Source of the DNA: Microbacterium radiodurans
Lineage (GTDB): Bacteria > Actinomycetota > Actinomycetes > Actinomycetales > Microbacteriaceae
Length of the DNA: 64,000 nt
Direction: 5' to 3'
Assembly: GCF_008710705.1 (NCBI RefSeq)
Contig: NZ_VYRZ01000002.1
Span: forward strand, 248,001 to 312,000
In this document: piece by piece, positions 27,273 through 35,669 of the stretch
Position numbering within the stretch: the first letter of the stretch is position 1
Layout: each line of letters opens with the position of its first letter
Translations under genes and position numbers: made by a program
The notes under the pieces: generated by a model
Seen by the model: the letters and a program-made list of their open reading frames with translations, nothing else
Databases searched by the model: none
Told to the model about the DNA's origin: nothing

Positions 27273-29750
27273 AACGCCCGAGTAGGCGACGATTCCCCGT
27301 CGTACCGCGTCGAGTGCGTCGCGCGCGGTCGAGGCGAGCGAGGCGTCGGCCACGAGGGAGAGCTGATCGAGCAGGTCGATCGTCTGCTTGGCCCAGCGGA
27401 CGAAGTCGCCCGCCGCCATGTCGGCTTCGAGCAGGACGCGATCGAGCAGCATCCCGCGCGCCCACGAGTGCATCGCGGTCGCCAACCCGGTCGCGACCGG
27501 TTCGCTGCCGGGCAGCCGGTGATCGCGTTCGAGGTCGTCGAGCACGGCCCAGAGCTCCTGCGTCTCCGACAGCGCCGTGCGGAACGCACCCCGCGGCAGG
27601 CCGTACTCGCCCGGACCGTCGCCCTCGCGCCGCGGCTCGTAGACGAGGCAGCATGCGAGGGCTGCGAGCGCGGGCGCGTCGAGCCGATCCCACAACCCAC
27701 GACGCAGCGCCTCGGCGACGAGGAGATCGCGTTCGCCATAGATGCGACGCATCGTGCCGCCCGCCGCGGTGAGTGTGGTCCGGCCCTCGGAGTCGACCGA
27801 GACGTAGTCGAGTTCGGAGAGGACGTCGACGACCCGGTCGAAGACGCGGGCGACGGTTCCGGTGCGCGACTCGATCTGCTGGCGGAGCCTCTGCACGTCG
27901 CGGCGAAGCCGCCAGTAGCGCTCCGCCCAGCGGGCGTGATTCTCGCGATCGGGACACTCGTGACACGGATGCCGCTGCATCCGTCGGCGGAGGTCCTGCA
28001 GCTCGTTCTGTCGCCGCTGCCGGATCTTCGCGGGAGCCGTCCGATCGTTGCGGTTGAGCTTCTCGAGGTCGCTGAGGTCGCGCCGGATGCCGGAGTACTC
28101 GGCGAAGTCGCCGCGGTCGCAGGTCATCGCGTCGGCGTATCCCGCGAGGCTCTGCTCCTTCTCGCGCGCCTGGCGCGCGATCCCGACGACGGAGCGGTCG
28201 GCCTGGAACTGCGCGAACGACGATTCCAAGACCTCCCGCGCGCGGTCGCGACCGAACTGATCGATGAGGTTGACGGCCATGTTGTACGTCGGCCGGAAGC
28301 TCGAGTTCAGCGGATACGTGCGCCTCGACGCGAGAGCGGCGACCGACTGCGGGTCGAGCGACTCGGTCCACTGGATGACGGCGTGGCCCTCGACGTCGAT
28401 GCCGCGGCGTCCCGCGCGACCGGTCAGCTGCGTGTACTCGCCGGAGGTGATCGCCACGCGGGCCTCGCCGTTGAACTTCTCGAGCTTCTCGAGCACCACC
28501 GTACGCGCCGGCATGTTGATGCCGAGAGCGAGCGTCTCCGTCGCGAAGACCACTTTCACGAGCTTGCGTTTGAAAAGCTCCTCGACGACCTCCTTGAACG
28601 CGGGCAGCAGGCCCGCGTGGTGCGCCGCGACTCCGCGCTCGAGGTTGTCGCGCCACTCCCAGTAGCCGAGAACCGCCAGGTCCTCCTCGGCGAGGGCGCG
28701 CGTGCGATCCTCGACGATCTCGCGGATCTCGGTACGCTCCTCGGCGGTTGTCAGGCGCACGCCGGATCGACGCACCTGCTGGACCGCCGCGTCGCATCCG
28801 ACCCGGCTGAAGATGAAGAAGATCGCGGGCAGGAGGTTCGAGCGCGCGAGCAGCGAGACGACCTCGGGGCGATCGATCCGCTCCATGCGCGGAGCGTACG
28901 CGGCACGGGTGCCCCCTCGTCCCCCGCGTTGCGCATTGCGATGCGCGTCGCCGTCCCGGCGACCCGAGCCGCGCTGATCGCGTCGGCGGTCGGACGAGAA
29001 CTGCTGGCCTTTCGGCGATCGCAGCCGGAGCAGCTCCTGATTGACCTGGGATGCCGCGGCCCCCGCGCGCTCGTCGAACAGCGGCAGGAGGTCGCCGCGG
29101 ACCAGCACATGCTGCTCGAGGGGAACGGGACGGGTCTCGGAGACCACGACGTCGGTGTCGCCGCGCACGGTGTCGAGCCAGTCGCCGAACTCCTCCGCGT
29201 TGGAGACCGTCGCGGACAGCGCGATCATGCGCACCGAGCGGTGCAGATGGATGATGACCTCCTCCCACACGGCGCCGCGGAAGCGGTCGGCGAGGTAGTG
29301 CACCTCGTCCATCACGACGAACTGCAGACCACGAAGGGCCGGCGAGTCCGCGTAGAGCATGTTGCGGAGCACCTCGGTCGTCATGACGACGATGCGGGCG
29401 CTGCCGTTGATGTTCGTGTCCCCCGTGAGGAGGCCGACCTCGTCCGCCCCGTAGACGTCGACGAGTTCGCGGAACTTCTGGTTCGACAACGCCTTCATGG
29501 GCGTCGTGTAGAACGCCTTGGCGCCGGGCTCGCGCATCGCGAGGTGCACGGCGAACTCCCCGACGATCGTCTTGCCCGCCCCCGTGGGCGCGGCGACGAG
29601 AACACTGCGCCCGTCTTCGAGCGACTGGCATGCCGCGACCTGGAACGGGTCGAGTTCGAAGCGCTGCCGTGCGGCGAAGGCCGCCGTCAACGGATGCGCC
29701 CGCGCCGATTGCGCCGCGAGATACCGGGCGGCCGGGCTTCCGTCGCTCAC
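27270..29750 (-). CDS. helY: Ski2/Mtr4-like superfamily 2 helicase HelY
   Basis: The 826-residue protein resembles mycobacterial HelY. RecA1 has the Walker A lysine Lys60 (APTGAGKT), DEVH at 148-151 and SAT at 179-181. RecA2 holds FATETLALGINMPA (402-415) and QLTGRAGRRG (441-450). A helical ratchet region with CHECPDRENHARW (596-608) and a DSHCT-type C-terminal domain follow. An Arg/Gly-rich insertion lies at about 254-288. The GTG start overlaps the tatC stop as GTGA. RNA processing or DNA repair is the likely role; the in vivo substrate is unknown. Confidence 0.93.
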   Translation of the reverse strand: MSDGSPAARYLAAQSARAHPLTAAFAARQRFELDPFQVAACQSLEDGRSVLVAAPTGAGKTIVGEFAVHLAMREPGAKAFYTTPMKALSNQKFRELVDVYGADEVGLLTGDTNINGSARIVVMTTEVLRNMLYADSPALRGLQFVVMDEVHYLADRFRGAVWEEVIIHLHRSVRMIALSATVSNAEEFGDWLDTVRGDTDVVVSETRPVPLEQHVLVRGDLLPLFDERAGAAASQVNQELLRLRSPKGQQFSSDRRRDQRGSGRRDGDAHRNAQRGGRGGTRAAYAPRMERIDRPEVVSLLARSNLLPAIFFIFSRVGCDAAVQQVRRSGVRLTTAEERTEIREIVEDRTRALAEEDLAVLGYWEWRDNLERGVAAHHAGLLPAFKEVVEELFKRKLVKVVFATETLALGINMPARTVVLEKLEKFNGEARVAITSGEYTQLTGRAGRRGIDVEGHAVIQWTESLDPQSVAALASRRTYPLNSSFRPTYNMAVNLIDQFGRDRAREVLESSFAQFQADRSVVGIARQAREKEQSLAGYADAMTCDRGDFAEYSGIRRDLSDLEKLNRNDRTAPAKIRQRRQNELQDLRRRMQRHPCHECPDRENHARWAERYWRLRRDVQRLRQQIESRTGTVARVFDRVVDVLSELDYVSVDSEGRTTLTAAGGTMRRIYGERDLLVAEALRRGLWDRLDAPALAALACCLVYEPRREGDGPGEYGLPRGAFRTALSETQELWAVLDDLERDHRLPGSEPVATGLATAMHSWARGMLLDRVLLEADMAAGDFVRWAKQTIDLLDQLSLVADASLASTARDALDAVRRGIVAYSGV

Positions 29751-30592
29751 GCGAGGGGTCCCGCGGTCGGCGCAGGCGATGGCGCCGTCAGATCGGGCCT
29801 CCGCCGGGAACGACGGAAGTCGAGCAGCAGCGAGAGACCGGCTGCCGCGAAGTACAGGATGGTCAGGATCACGGCGAGCATCAGCATGCTCACGATGTCG
29901 GCGGCCGGGGTGGCCAGTCCGGAGAACACCACCGCGACGAGGATGGCGACGCGCCAGCCTTTGAGGATCGCCTTGCCGCTCATGATCCCCGCGAAGTTCA
30001 GCGCCACGAGGAAGACGGGGATGACGTACGCGACGCCCACCACGAGAAGCAGCTTGAAGACGAAGTCGTAGTAGTACTTGCCCTCGTAGAAGTTCGACGA
30101 GCCGTCCGGGGAGAACGTCGCCATGATCTCGACGATGTGGGGCATGACGAGCCAGCCCGTGAAGACGCCGCCGAAGAAGAGCGGCACCGCCGCCGAGACG
30201 AAGCCGATCGTGTAGCGGACCTCCTTCTTCGTGAGGCCCGGCATGAGGAACGCCCAGATCTGCCACAGCCACACCGGTGCCGACAGGAGGATGCCCACCG
30301 AGAACGAGATCCGCAGACGCATGTCGAAGGGGCCAGTGATCGTCGAGTACATCAGGGTCACCGCCTGGCTCTCCTCGGCGCTCCGCTGCGCCGCGACGAC
30401 ACGGATCGGCTCCGTCATCGCCCAGATGATCCAGTCGGTGAGGAAGAAGGACGCCACCATCGACACCACGAGGGCGATGGCCCCGATCATGAGTCGCTTG
30501 CGCAGCTCGACGAGATGCTGCGCAAGCGACATGCGCTTGTCGCGCCGCGGAGCTTCGCTCGCCCCGAAGGACGCGCGTTCAGCCGTCACCAC
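29747..30592 (-). CDS. tatC: Sec-independent protein translocase TatC
   Basis: The 281-residue protein is the core receptor of twin-arginine export and should have six membrane helices. The conserved opening LAQHLVELRKRLMIGA (about residue 23-38), the FMPGL-like segment AFLMPGLTKKEVRY and ATPAADIVSM in the last helices are present. A 22-residue polar N-terminal extension and a basic, Pro-rich tail flank the core. Start is one of two adjacent GTG codons (30592 or 30589). It follows tatA by five bases. Confidence 0.95.
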   Translation of the reverse strand: MVTAERASFGASEAPRRDKRMSLAQHLVELRKRLMIGAIALVVSMVASFFLTDWIIWAMTEPIRVVAAQRSAEESQAVTLMYSTITGPFDMRLRISFSVGILLSAPVWLWQIWAFLMPGLTKKEVRYTIGFVSAAVPLFFGGVFTGWLVMPHIVEIMATFSPDGSSNFYEGKYYYDFVFKLLLVVGVAYVIPVFLVALNFAGIMSGKAILKGWRVAILVAVVFSGLATPAADIVSMLMLAVILTILYFAAAGLSLLLDFRRSRRRPDLTAPSPAPTAGPLA

Positions 30593-30597
30593 GGACG

Positions 30598-30843
30598 TCA
30601 GGGCGAGGGCGTGGCGGGACCGCTCCGGGGTTCCGCCGGCTTCTCGACGGGGGCCGCGTCAGCGGTGGTGGTCGGGGTGCCGGTCGCGCCGTCGTCGTCC
30701 TTCATCGCCTTCATCTCGCCCTTGAAGATGCGGGCGGACTGTCCCATGCTCTTGGCGAGCGCCGGCAGCTTCGCAGCACCGAACAGGAGCAGGATGACGA
30801 TGAGAAGGATCCACAGGTGCGGCCCTGCGAGCAGATTGCCCAT
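30598..30843 (-). CDS. tatA: Sec-independent protein translocase TatA
   Basis: The 81-residue protein has one N-terminal membrane helix (WILLIVILLLFGAAKLP, about 11-27), an amphipathic helix (ALAKSMGQSARIFKGEM) and an acidic/Pro-rich tail, the standard TatA layout. It forms the pore of the Tat pathway with TatC. No tatB is in the window, as usual for actinobacteria with separately located tatB. It lies 51 bases after the pafC stop. Confidence 0.95.
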   Translation of the reverse strand: MGNLLAGPHLWILLIVILLLFGAAKLPALAKSMGQSARIFKGEMKAMKDDDGATGTPTTTADAAPVEKPAEPRSGPATPSP

Positions 30844-30894
30844 GACGTCTCCTCGTCGTTTGTTTCGGTCAGTCTAACCCGGCCGAACCGGGGG

Positions 30895-31857
30895 TCAGCC
30901 GTATTGGGCGAGACCCGCGCGTGCCCAGTCGACCGCCGCCGCAGCAGCTTCGGAGGGTCCGACGATCTCCACCGCACCGCCCGAGCGCGCGACGAGACGT
31001 TTGAGCGACCGCGGGTCGGCGACGTGGATGCGGGCTGTCCGCCACTCGCCTGTGCCGCTGACGTCGGCGCGGGCGAGATACTCGCCGAGCAGCGCTTCCT
31101 GCCCGCGGCGGTACCGGAGCTGAGCGAGGGATTCGTCGGCGCTCGGCTCGAACAGCTCGGGCACCGGTTCACCCGAATGGGTGGCCGCGATCTCGGTGAG
31201 GACGGCCTCGCTCACGCGGTCGAGGTGGAACGTGCGCATCGCCTCGCGCGTGTGGCACCACCCCTGGAGATACCACTGCCCGGCGGAGATCGAGACCTTC
31301 ACCGGGTCGACGGTGCGGGTGGTGGGTGCGGAATCCGGAGCGCGGTACGTGAACGACAGCGCGACGCCCCGACGCAGCGCCGCGGCGACGCTCTCGCGGA
31401 CCTCATCGACCGGAGCGGGGGCGACGATGACGTCGGCGGGCCGGCCACCGGCTCCGCGAGCCAGCTTCGCGAGGAGGCCCTGCACGAGGTCGCTGTCTCC
31501 CACGCCCGGGAACGACACGGCGACACGCAGGCCGGCGAGCAGGGCGGCGGCCTCACGGGCGGTGAGGCGAGGCGAGCGCTCGAGACCCACGGTGTTCGTG
31601 ATCACGATCCGCCCCTGCGTGTCGAGGAGATCCCAGTCGATGTCGAAGAGGTCGTTCGCCATCTGCCAGAAGCCGCTCTCACCCGGCAGCCCGATGACGG
31701 TCAGCTTCTCGACCATCGAGCGGACCTGTTCCGGAGTGACGTCGAAATCCCGCGCGGCCTCCTCGACCGTGACCTCGCCCTTCCCCACCAGGTACGGCAC
31801 GAGCTGCAGGATCAGGGCCGCGCGATCGGTCGCGACCATTGGCTCCGCGGGCGTCAT
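30895..31857 (-). CDS. pafC: WYL-domain transcription regulator PafC
   Basis: The 320-residue protein has an N-terminal winged helix (VTVEEAARDFDVTPEQVRSM, about residue 28-47), a central WYL domain with WYLQGWCHTREAMRTFHLDR and a WCX C-terminal domain. With PafB it forms the activator of LexA-independent DNA-damage genes known from Mycobacterium, thought to sense single-stranded DNA. The ATG overlaps the pafB stop as ATGA. The frame is open upstream inside pafB, but only from here is it protein-like. Confidence 0.92.
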   Translation of the reverse strand: MTPAEPMVATDRAALILQLVPYLVGKGEVTVEEAARDFDVTPEQVRSMVEKLTVIGLPGESGFWQMANDLFDIDWDLLDTQGRIVITNTVGLERSPRLTAREAAALLAGLRVAVSFPGVGDSDLVQGLLAKLARGAGGRPADVIVAPAPVDEVRESVAAALRRGVALSFTYRAPDSAPTTRTVDPVKVSISAGQWYLQGWCHTREAMRTFHLDRVSEAVLTEIAATHSGEPVPELFEPSADESLAQLRYRRGQEALLGEYLARADVSGTGEWRTARIHVADPRSLKRLVARSGGAVEIVGPSEAAAAAVDWARAGLAQYG

Positions 31858-32852
31858 CGCGTGCCCTCCGAATTCGCTGCGCCCCGCAGACGCGTGATGA
31901 CGGCCGCCCGGAGATCCGCCGGCTCGACCACCCGCACCTCGGGGCCGTATGAGGCGAGCTCGTCGGCGAACACCTCGGTGTCGACGTACGGGACGCGGAT
32001 GCCCTGCGGGTCGGCGGTGTCGGCGACAGCCCGGCGTCCGAGCCGCACCGCCGCCTCGGTGCCGGCAGTCACCTCCAGGAGCGCGCGCTGGCGCTCGGCC
32101 AGCGCCTCGAGGCCGGCCAGCGCGCGCTCGCCCGAGCCCGCGAATTCGGCCATCTCGAACCGGGCTCGCGTGATGTCGACGGTCGAGCAGATCCGGGAGA
32201 GGAGGAACGTCCGCTCGGCCTCGACGTTCTCGTCGTAGCCGAAGACGTGCCAGCGCGCCTCGAATTCGACGAGGGCGAGGGGCCGGACCCGTCGTCGACG
32301 AGGATCCGAGGCACCCGGTCGCAAGTAGTCGAAGGTGACGACGCGCCCCTGCTCGATGGCGCGCTGCAGCGGGGCGAAAGCGGCTTCCGGGGAGTTCAGC
32401 CGCGGCGCGAAGCCGATGATCGGCTCGTCGACGTCGATGCCCAGCGAACGGATCTTCCGAAGTCCCGATCGCGCGCCGGCCGACATGGAACGCTCGCCCC
32501 ACACGCCGCCCGCGAGCGTCAGGAGGGCGAGTTCCGCGGGCGTGAAGGTGATGTCCTCGGGGAGCTCGTAGTCCGACGAGGGCACGCGGTAGCGAGCCGC
32601 GCGGAGATCGTCCGGATCCATCCAGTCGCCGATCGTCTCGATCGGCACGCCGAGCGCGCGGAGGTTCTCCTTGTCGCGCTCGAACATCTTCTCGAGGGCG
32701 TCCTTGCCCGCTCCCGCCTCGGTCTGCTCCCGATAACCCGAGACCGACCCGAGGATGGTGTCCTTCGTCAGGCCCTGCTCCGTCGCCATCAGGGCGACGA
32801 CGAGGTTGACCAGGCGCTCCTCGGGGGGAACGCGGAGAGCGGGTGACGGCAC
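31854..32852 (-). CDS. pafB: WYL-domain transcription regulator PafB
   Basis: The 332-residue protein begins VPPEERLVNLVVALMATEQG, a winged-helix domain, and continues with a WYL domain (RWHVFGYDENVEAERTFLLS, about 215-235) and a C-terminal WCX domain. It is the partner of PafC. The GTG start lies six bases after a TAGAAT box and has no ribosome binding site, so the pafBC-tatAC-helY operon probably starts leaderless here. Confidence 0.92.
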   Translation of the reverse strand: MPSPALRVPPEERLVNLVVALMATEQGLTKDTILGSVSGYREQTEAGAGKDALEKMFERDKENLRALGVPIETIGDWMDPDDLRAARYRVPSSDYELPEDITFTPAELALLTLAGGVWGERSMSAGARSGLRKIRSLGIDVDEPIIGFAPRLNSPEAAFAPLQRAIEQGRVVTFDYLRPGASDPRRRRVRPLALVEFEARWHVFGYDENVEAERTFLLSRICSTVDITRARFEMAEFAGSGERALAGLEALAERQRALLEVTAGTEAAVRLGRRAVADTADPQGIRVPYVDTEVFADELASYGPEVRVVEPADLRAAVITRLRGAANSEGTR

Positions 32853-32858
32853 CCAGTC

Positions 32859-32864
32859 ATTCTA
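32859..32864 (-). promoter_or_regulatory. -10 box of pafB (TAGAAT), leaderless
   Basis: TAGAAT on the minus strand lies six bases before the GTG at 32852. Confidence 0.6.
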
Positions 32865-32889
32865 GGCGGCGTCGATGGGCCGCGACCGG

Positions 32890-33852
32890 TCAGGCCGGCG
32901 CGTCGAGCCCGAGCACGTCGATGACGAACACGAGAGTCGCCCCTCCCGGTATCGCGCCCTGACCGGCGTCGCCGTAAGCCTGGTCCGGAGGGATCACCGC
33001 CAGGATCTGCGAACCGACCGTCGCGCCGCGGAGCGCGTCGGCGAAGCCGGGGATCATCGTCGACAGATCGACGGACTGCGCCCCGCTTCCCCACGTCGAT
33101 TCGAAGACCTCGTGGTCGTCCCAGGTCACCCCGGTGTAGTGCACGCGAACGGGCACGTCGCCCGTCACGACCTCGCCGTCGCCCCGCTTGAGGGTCTCCA
33201 CGGCGAGCTCGTCGGGGGCGTCGCCGTCGGGGACGACGATGCCGGGACGGCCGTCGGGCGCGCGCACCACCGAGGGCATGCCGGCGCGGTCGTTGAATTG
33301 ATCCGCGCCGTCGGCCGCGGCCAGGTACACCTTCTGGAGATCGAGGACGACGACCGTCGAGGCGTCCTCGCCGATACCGAAGCGCGAGCGCGTGTCGGCG
33401 GCGACGTCGTCCGGGCCGAGCGCCATGACGATCCGCGAGCCCTCCGTCGCGCAGTCCAGGGCGTCGACGAGACCGGGGAAGGTCTCCTGCCAGCTGTCGA
33501 CGGGGTATACCTGCGAGAGGTCGCCCGTGTAGCCGGATGCGGCGACCGTCGTTCCCGACGAGCCGTCGATGACCGTGAGGTCGAACACCACGTCCTGCGT
33601 GTCGGAGGTGACCGCTTCGCCCTCGCCGACGATACGGTCCGCGACCGACGTGGAGCCGACGTGGACGGGGGCGGTCAGCGAGATGTCCGGGCGCGTGCCC
33701 ACGGCGGTGTCGCCCACCTGCACGAGATCCAGCGCACTCGAGGCCGGCAGGTCGCGTGTGCAGGATGCGACGCTCGACGAGCCCGTCGAGCAGGCCGTCA
33801 GAGCGAGCACGGACAGGGAGAGAGCGCCGGCGGCGGCGAGGATCCTACGCAC
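32890..33852 (-). CDS. Lipoprotein peptidyl-prolyl isomerase, two FKBP-type domains
   Basis: The 320-residue protein has a lipoprotein signal (LSVLALTAC, lipid-modified Cys21) and two FKBP-like domains. The second (about 215-318) is canonical: VRVHYTG, IPGFADALRGATVGSQ, IPPDQAYG, IPGGATLVFVIDVLGL. The first (about 70-180) has the same plan (FPGLVDALDCATEGSRI) but has lost most active-site aromatics and probably does not catalyse. It should fold proteins on the outer face of the membrane. The GTG is leaderless after TAGACT, which shares its TAG with the trmI stop. Confidence 0.9.
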   Translation of the reverse strand: MRRILAAAGALSLSVLALTACSTGSSSVASCTRDLPASSALDLVQVGDTAVGTRPDISLTAPVHVGSTSVADRIVGEGEAVTSDTQDVVFDLTVIDGSSGTTVAASGYTGDLSQVYPVDSWQETFPGLVDALDCATEGSRIVMALGPDDVAADTRSRFGIGEDASTVVVLDLQKVYLAAADGADQFNDRAGMPSVVRAPDGRPGIVVPDGDAPDELAVETLKRGDGEVVTGDVPVRVHYTGVTWDDHEVFESTWGSGAQSVDLSTMIPGFADALRGATVGSQILAVIPPDQAYGDAGQGAIPGGATLVFVIDVLGLDAPA

Positions 33853-33858
33853 CGCAGC

Positions 33859-33864
33859 AGTCTA
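33859..33864 (-). promoter_or_regulatory. -10 box of the FKBP gene (TAGACT), overlapping the trmI stop
   Basis: TAGACT on the minus strand lies six bases before the GTG at 33852. Bases 33862-33864 are the TAG stop of trmI. Confidence 0.6.
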
Positions 33865-34872
33865 CGCGGACTCGCCGTCGCCGCCCGACGCCGCGATCCG
33901 AGCGCCGTCGGCCGCGCGCTGGGCCTCGCGGACGCGCTTGCGGAGATTCTTGTCGGTGATCTCGCGGTCGCCGACGGCTCCCGGAGTCCACATCTCGACG
34001 TCGTCATCGGCGTAGGTCGGCTTCTTCAAAGCCCGCTTGCGCACGTCGGGCGGCACGGCACCGGGTGCGAGGCGGCGCGCGGTCAGCAGGAAGCCGGTGT
34101 GGGCGACCATCCGGTGGTCCGGGCGCACGGCGAGGCCCTGCACGTGCCACCCGCGGATCATCGTCTCGGAGGCCTCGGGGTCGGTGAACAGCCCGGTGCC
34201 GCGGATGAACTCCGCGACACGGCTGAGCTGGGTGGCGGTCGCGATGTAGCAGAGCACGACTCCCCCGGGTGCCAGAGCGTCCGCCACGACGTCGATGCAC
34301 TCCCAGGGCGCGAGCATGTCGAGGACGACGCGGTCGACCGATCCGGGCTCGACGGCGCCGGGCAGCTCCTCGACGAGGTCGCCGACGACGACGTCCCAGT
34401 TGTCGGGCAGGCCACCGGTGAACGTCGTCACGTTCGCCGTGGCGACCTCGGCGAACTCCTCGCGTCGCTCGAACGAACGCAGCCGCCCCGTCGACCCGAT
34501 GGCGCGCAGGAGCCACAGCGACAGCGCACCCGAGCCCACGCCGGCCTCGACGACCGTGGCTCCGGGGAAGATGTCGCCCGCCGCGAGGATCTGCGCCGCG
34601 TCCTTCGGATAGACGATGGCGGCGCCGCGGGGCATCGACATCACGAAGTCGCGCAGCAGTGGCCGCAGCGCGAGATACTCGTGGCCGCCGCTGTTGACGG
34701 CGACCGAGCCGTCAGGCTGGCCGACGAGCGCCTCGTGCCGCAGAACGCCGTGGTGGGTGTGGAGCTCGCCGCCCTCCCGCAGGGTGATGGTGTGCATCCG
34801 GCCCTTCGGCCCCGTCAGCTGCACGCGGTCGCCGTAACGGAACGGACCGCGGGGCTGCAGATCTTCGGTCAT
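33862..34872 (-). CDS. trmI: tRNA (adenine58-N1)-methyltransferase TrmI
   Basis: The 336-residue enzyme methylates A58 in the T loop of tRNAs. It has an N-terminal beta-domain (GDRVQLTGPKGRMHTITL), the AdoMet motif VVEAGVGSGALSLWLLRA (about residue 110-127) and VVLDMLAPWE. The C-terminal 55 residues are a charged extension. The ATG overlaps the HAD stop as ATGA. In Mycobacterium the pupylation and proteasome genes lie between this gene and pafBC; here the FKBP gene follows directly. Confidence 0.92.
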   Translation of the reverse strand: MTEDLQPRGPFRYGDRVQLTGPKGRMHTITLREGGELHTHHGVLRHEALVGQPDGSVAVNSGGHEYLALRPLLRDFVMSMPRGAAIVYPKDAAQILAAGDIFPGATVVEAGVGSGALSLWLLRAIGSTGRLRSFERREEFAEVATANVTTFTGGLPDNWDVVVGDLVEELPGAVEPGSVDRVVLDMLAPWECIDVVADALAPGGVVLCYIATATQLSRVAEFIRGTGLFTDPEASETMIRGWHVQGLAVRPDHRMVAHTGFLLTARRLAPGAVPPDVRKRALKKPTYADDDVEMWTPGAVGDREITDKNLRKRVREAQRAADGARIAASGGDGESA

Positions 34873-35549
34873 GATCGGTCTCCGGTTCGGTGCTCGGCGA
34901 AAAGGGCGGCGAGGTCCGCGACGGTGCGGCCCTCGAGCGTGTCCCAGAGGGCATGCGCCCCGACGCCCTCGAGAGGCACCATGAGGGGGACGCCGATGCT
35001 CACGGCCCCGGAGGCCACGGCGGCGCGCAGGCCGTTCGGGGAGTCCTCGATCGCGACGGCGTCCGCCACATCGACGCCGAGAGCCTCGCACGCCTGCAGA
35101 TATCCGTCCGGATGGGGCTTCGGGCGCCGCGCATCGTCTCCGGCGATGACCGCGTCGAAGGCGTCGAACGGCATCGCCGACACGACGGTATCGGCCATCC
35201 GGCGCATCGACATGGTGACGAGAGCCGTCTTGATGCCGGCCTCGCGAAGGCCGCGCAGCAGCTCGAGAGCACCCGGCCGGAACGGGTTGCCGTCGGTGCG
35301 GAGCTGCTGCGAGACGGTCTCGGTGAGGTGGTCGATGATGTCGTCGGCAGCCATCTGCACGCCGGCGTCCTGAAGGATGCGGGCGGAGTCGTGGAGTCCG
35401 AGCCCCACGAGCCCGAGCGCCTGCTCGTGGGTCCACGTGCCGCCGTGGCTCGTCACGAGCGGGCCTTCGGCGGCCATCCAGTACGGTTCGGTGTCGACGA
35501 GGGTGCCGTCCATGTCCCAGAGGACGGCGGCGGGGAGCGGCGAAGTCAC
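34869..35549 (-). CDS. HAD-superfamily phosphatase (beta-phosphoglucomutase-like)
   Basis: The 226-residue protein has motif I DMDGTLVDTEP (nucleophile Asp and acid/base Asp), motif II Thr/Ser in LVTMSMRRM, motif III Lys in ARRPKPHPDGY and motif IV EDSPNG, so it is a complete type IA HAD phosphatase. The substrate is unknown. I prefer the GTG at 35549 (MTSPLP), seven bases after TAGCAT; an ATG at 35558 lies inside that box. First gene of the trmI unit. Confidence 0.88.
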   Translation of the reverse strand: MTSPLPAAVLWDMDGTLVDTEPYWMAAEGPLVTSHGGTWTHEQALGLVGLGLHDSARILQDAGVQMAADDIIDHLTETVSQQLRTDGNPFRPGALELLRGLREAGIKTALVTMSMRRMADTVVSAMPFDAFDAVIAGDDARRPKPHPDGYLQACEALGVDVADAVAIEDSPNGLRAAVASGAVSIGVPLMVPLEGVGAHALWDTLEGRTVADLAALFAEHRTGDRS

Positions 35550-35556
35550 TCGCCCC

Positions 35557-35562
35557 ATGCTA
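35557..35562 (-). promoter_or_regulatory. -10 box of the HAD-trmI unit (TAGCAT), leaderless
   Basis: TAGCAT on the minus strand lies seven bases before the GTG at 35549 and contains the competing ATG, which argues against that ATG as the start. Confidence 0.45.
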
Positions 35563-35635
35563 CCGACGGGCGGGGCACGCCGTGTCTCGGCATCGCGGCA
35601 GGCGCGGCGCCGACCCGGGGCCGCCGGGTGCGGCG

Positions 35636-35641
35636 TATCGT
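35636..35641 (+). promoter_or_regulatory. Possible -10 box of the PAC2 gene (TATCGT)
   Basis: TATCGT lies 28 bases before the GTG at 35670. It would give a short leader that carries the AAGGAGGA site. Confidence 0.35.
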
Positions 35642-35669
35642 GGAGACCTGTCGCGCGGAAGGAGGACGG

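Noticed and set aside
25662..30071. Very long open frame on the plus strand opposite lnt and helY
   Set aside because: It is a shadow of the high GC content. The translation is rich in Arg, Gly, Asp and His, has no recognisable domain, and both genes on the minus strand have complete catalytic motifs.
34890..35669. Upstream extension of the PAC2 gene
   Set aside because: The frame is open but overlaps the HAD gene on the other strand. A strong AAGGAGGA fixes the GTG at 35670.
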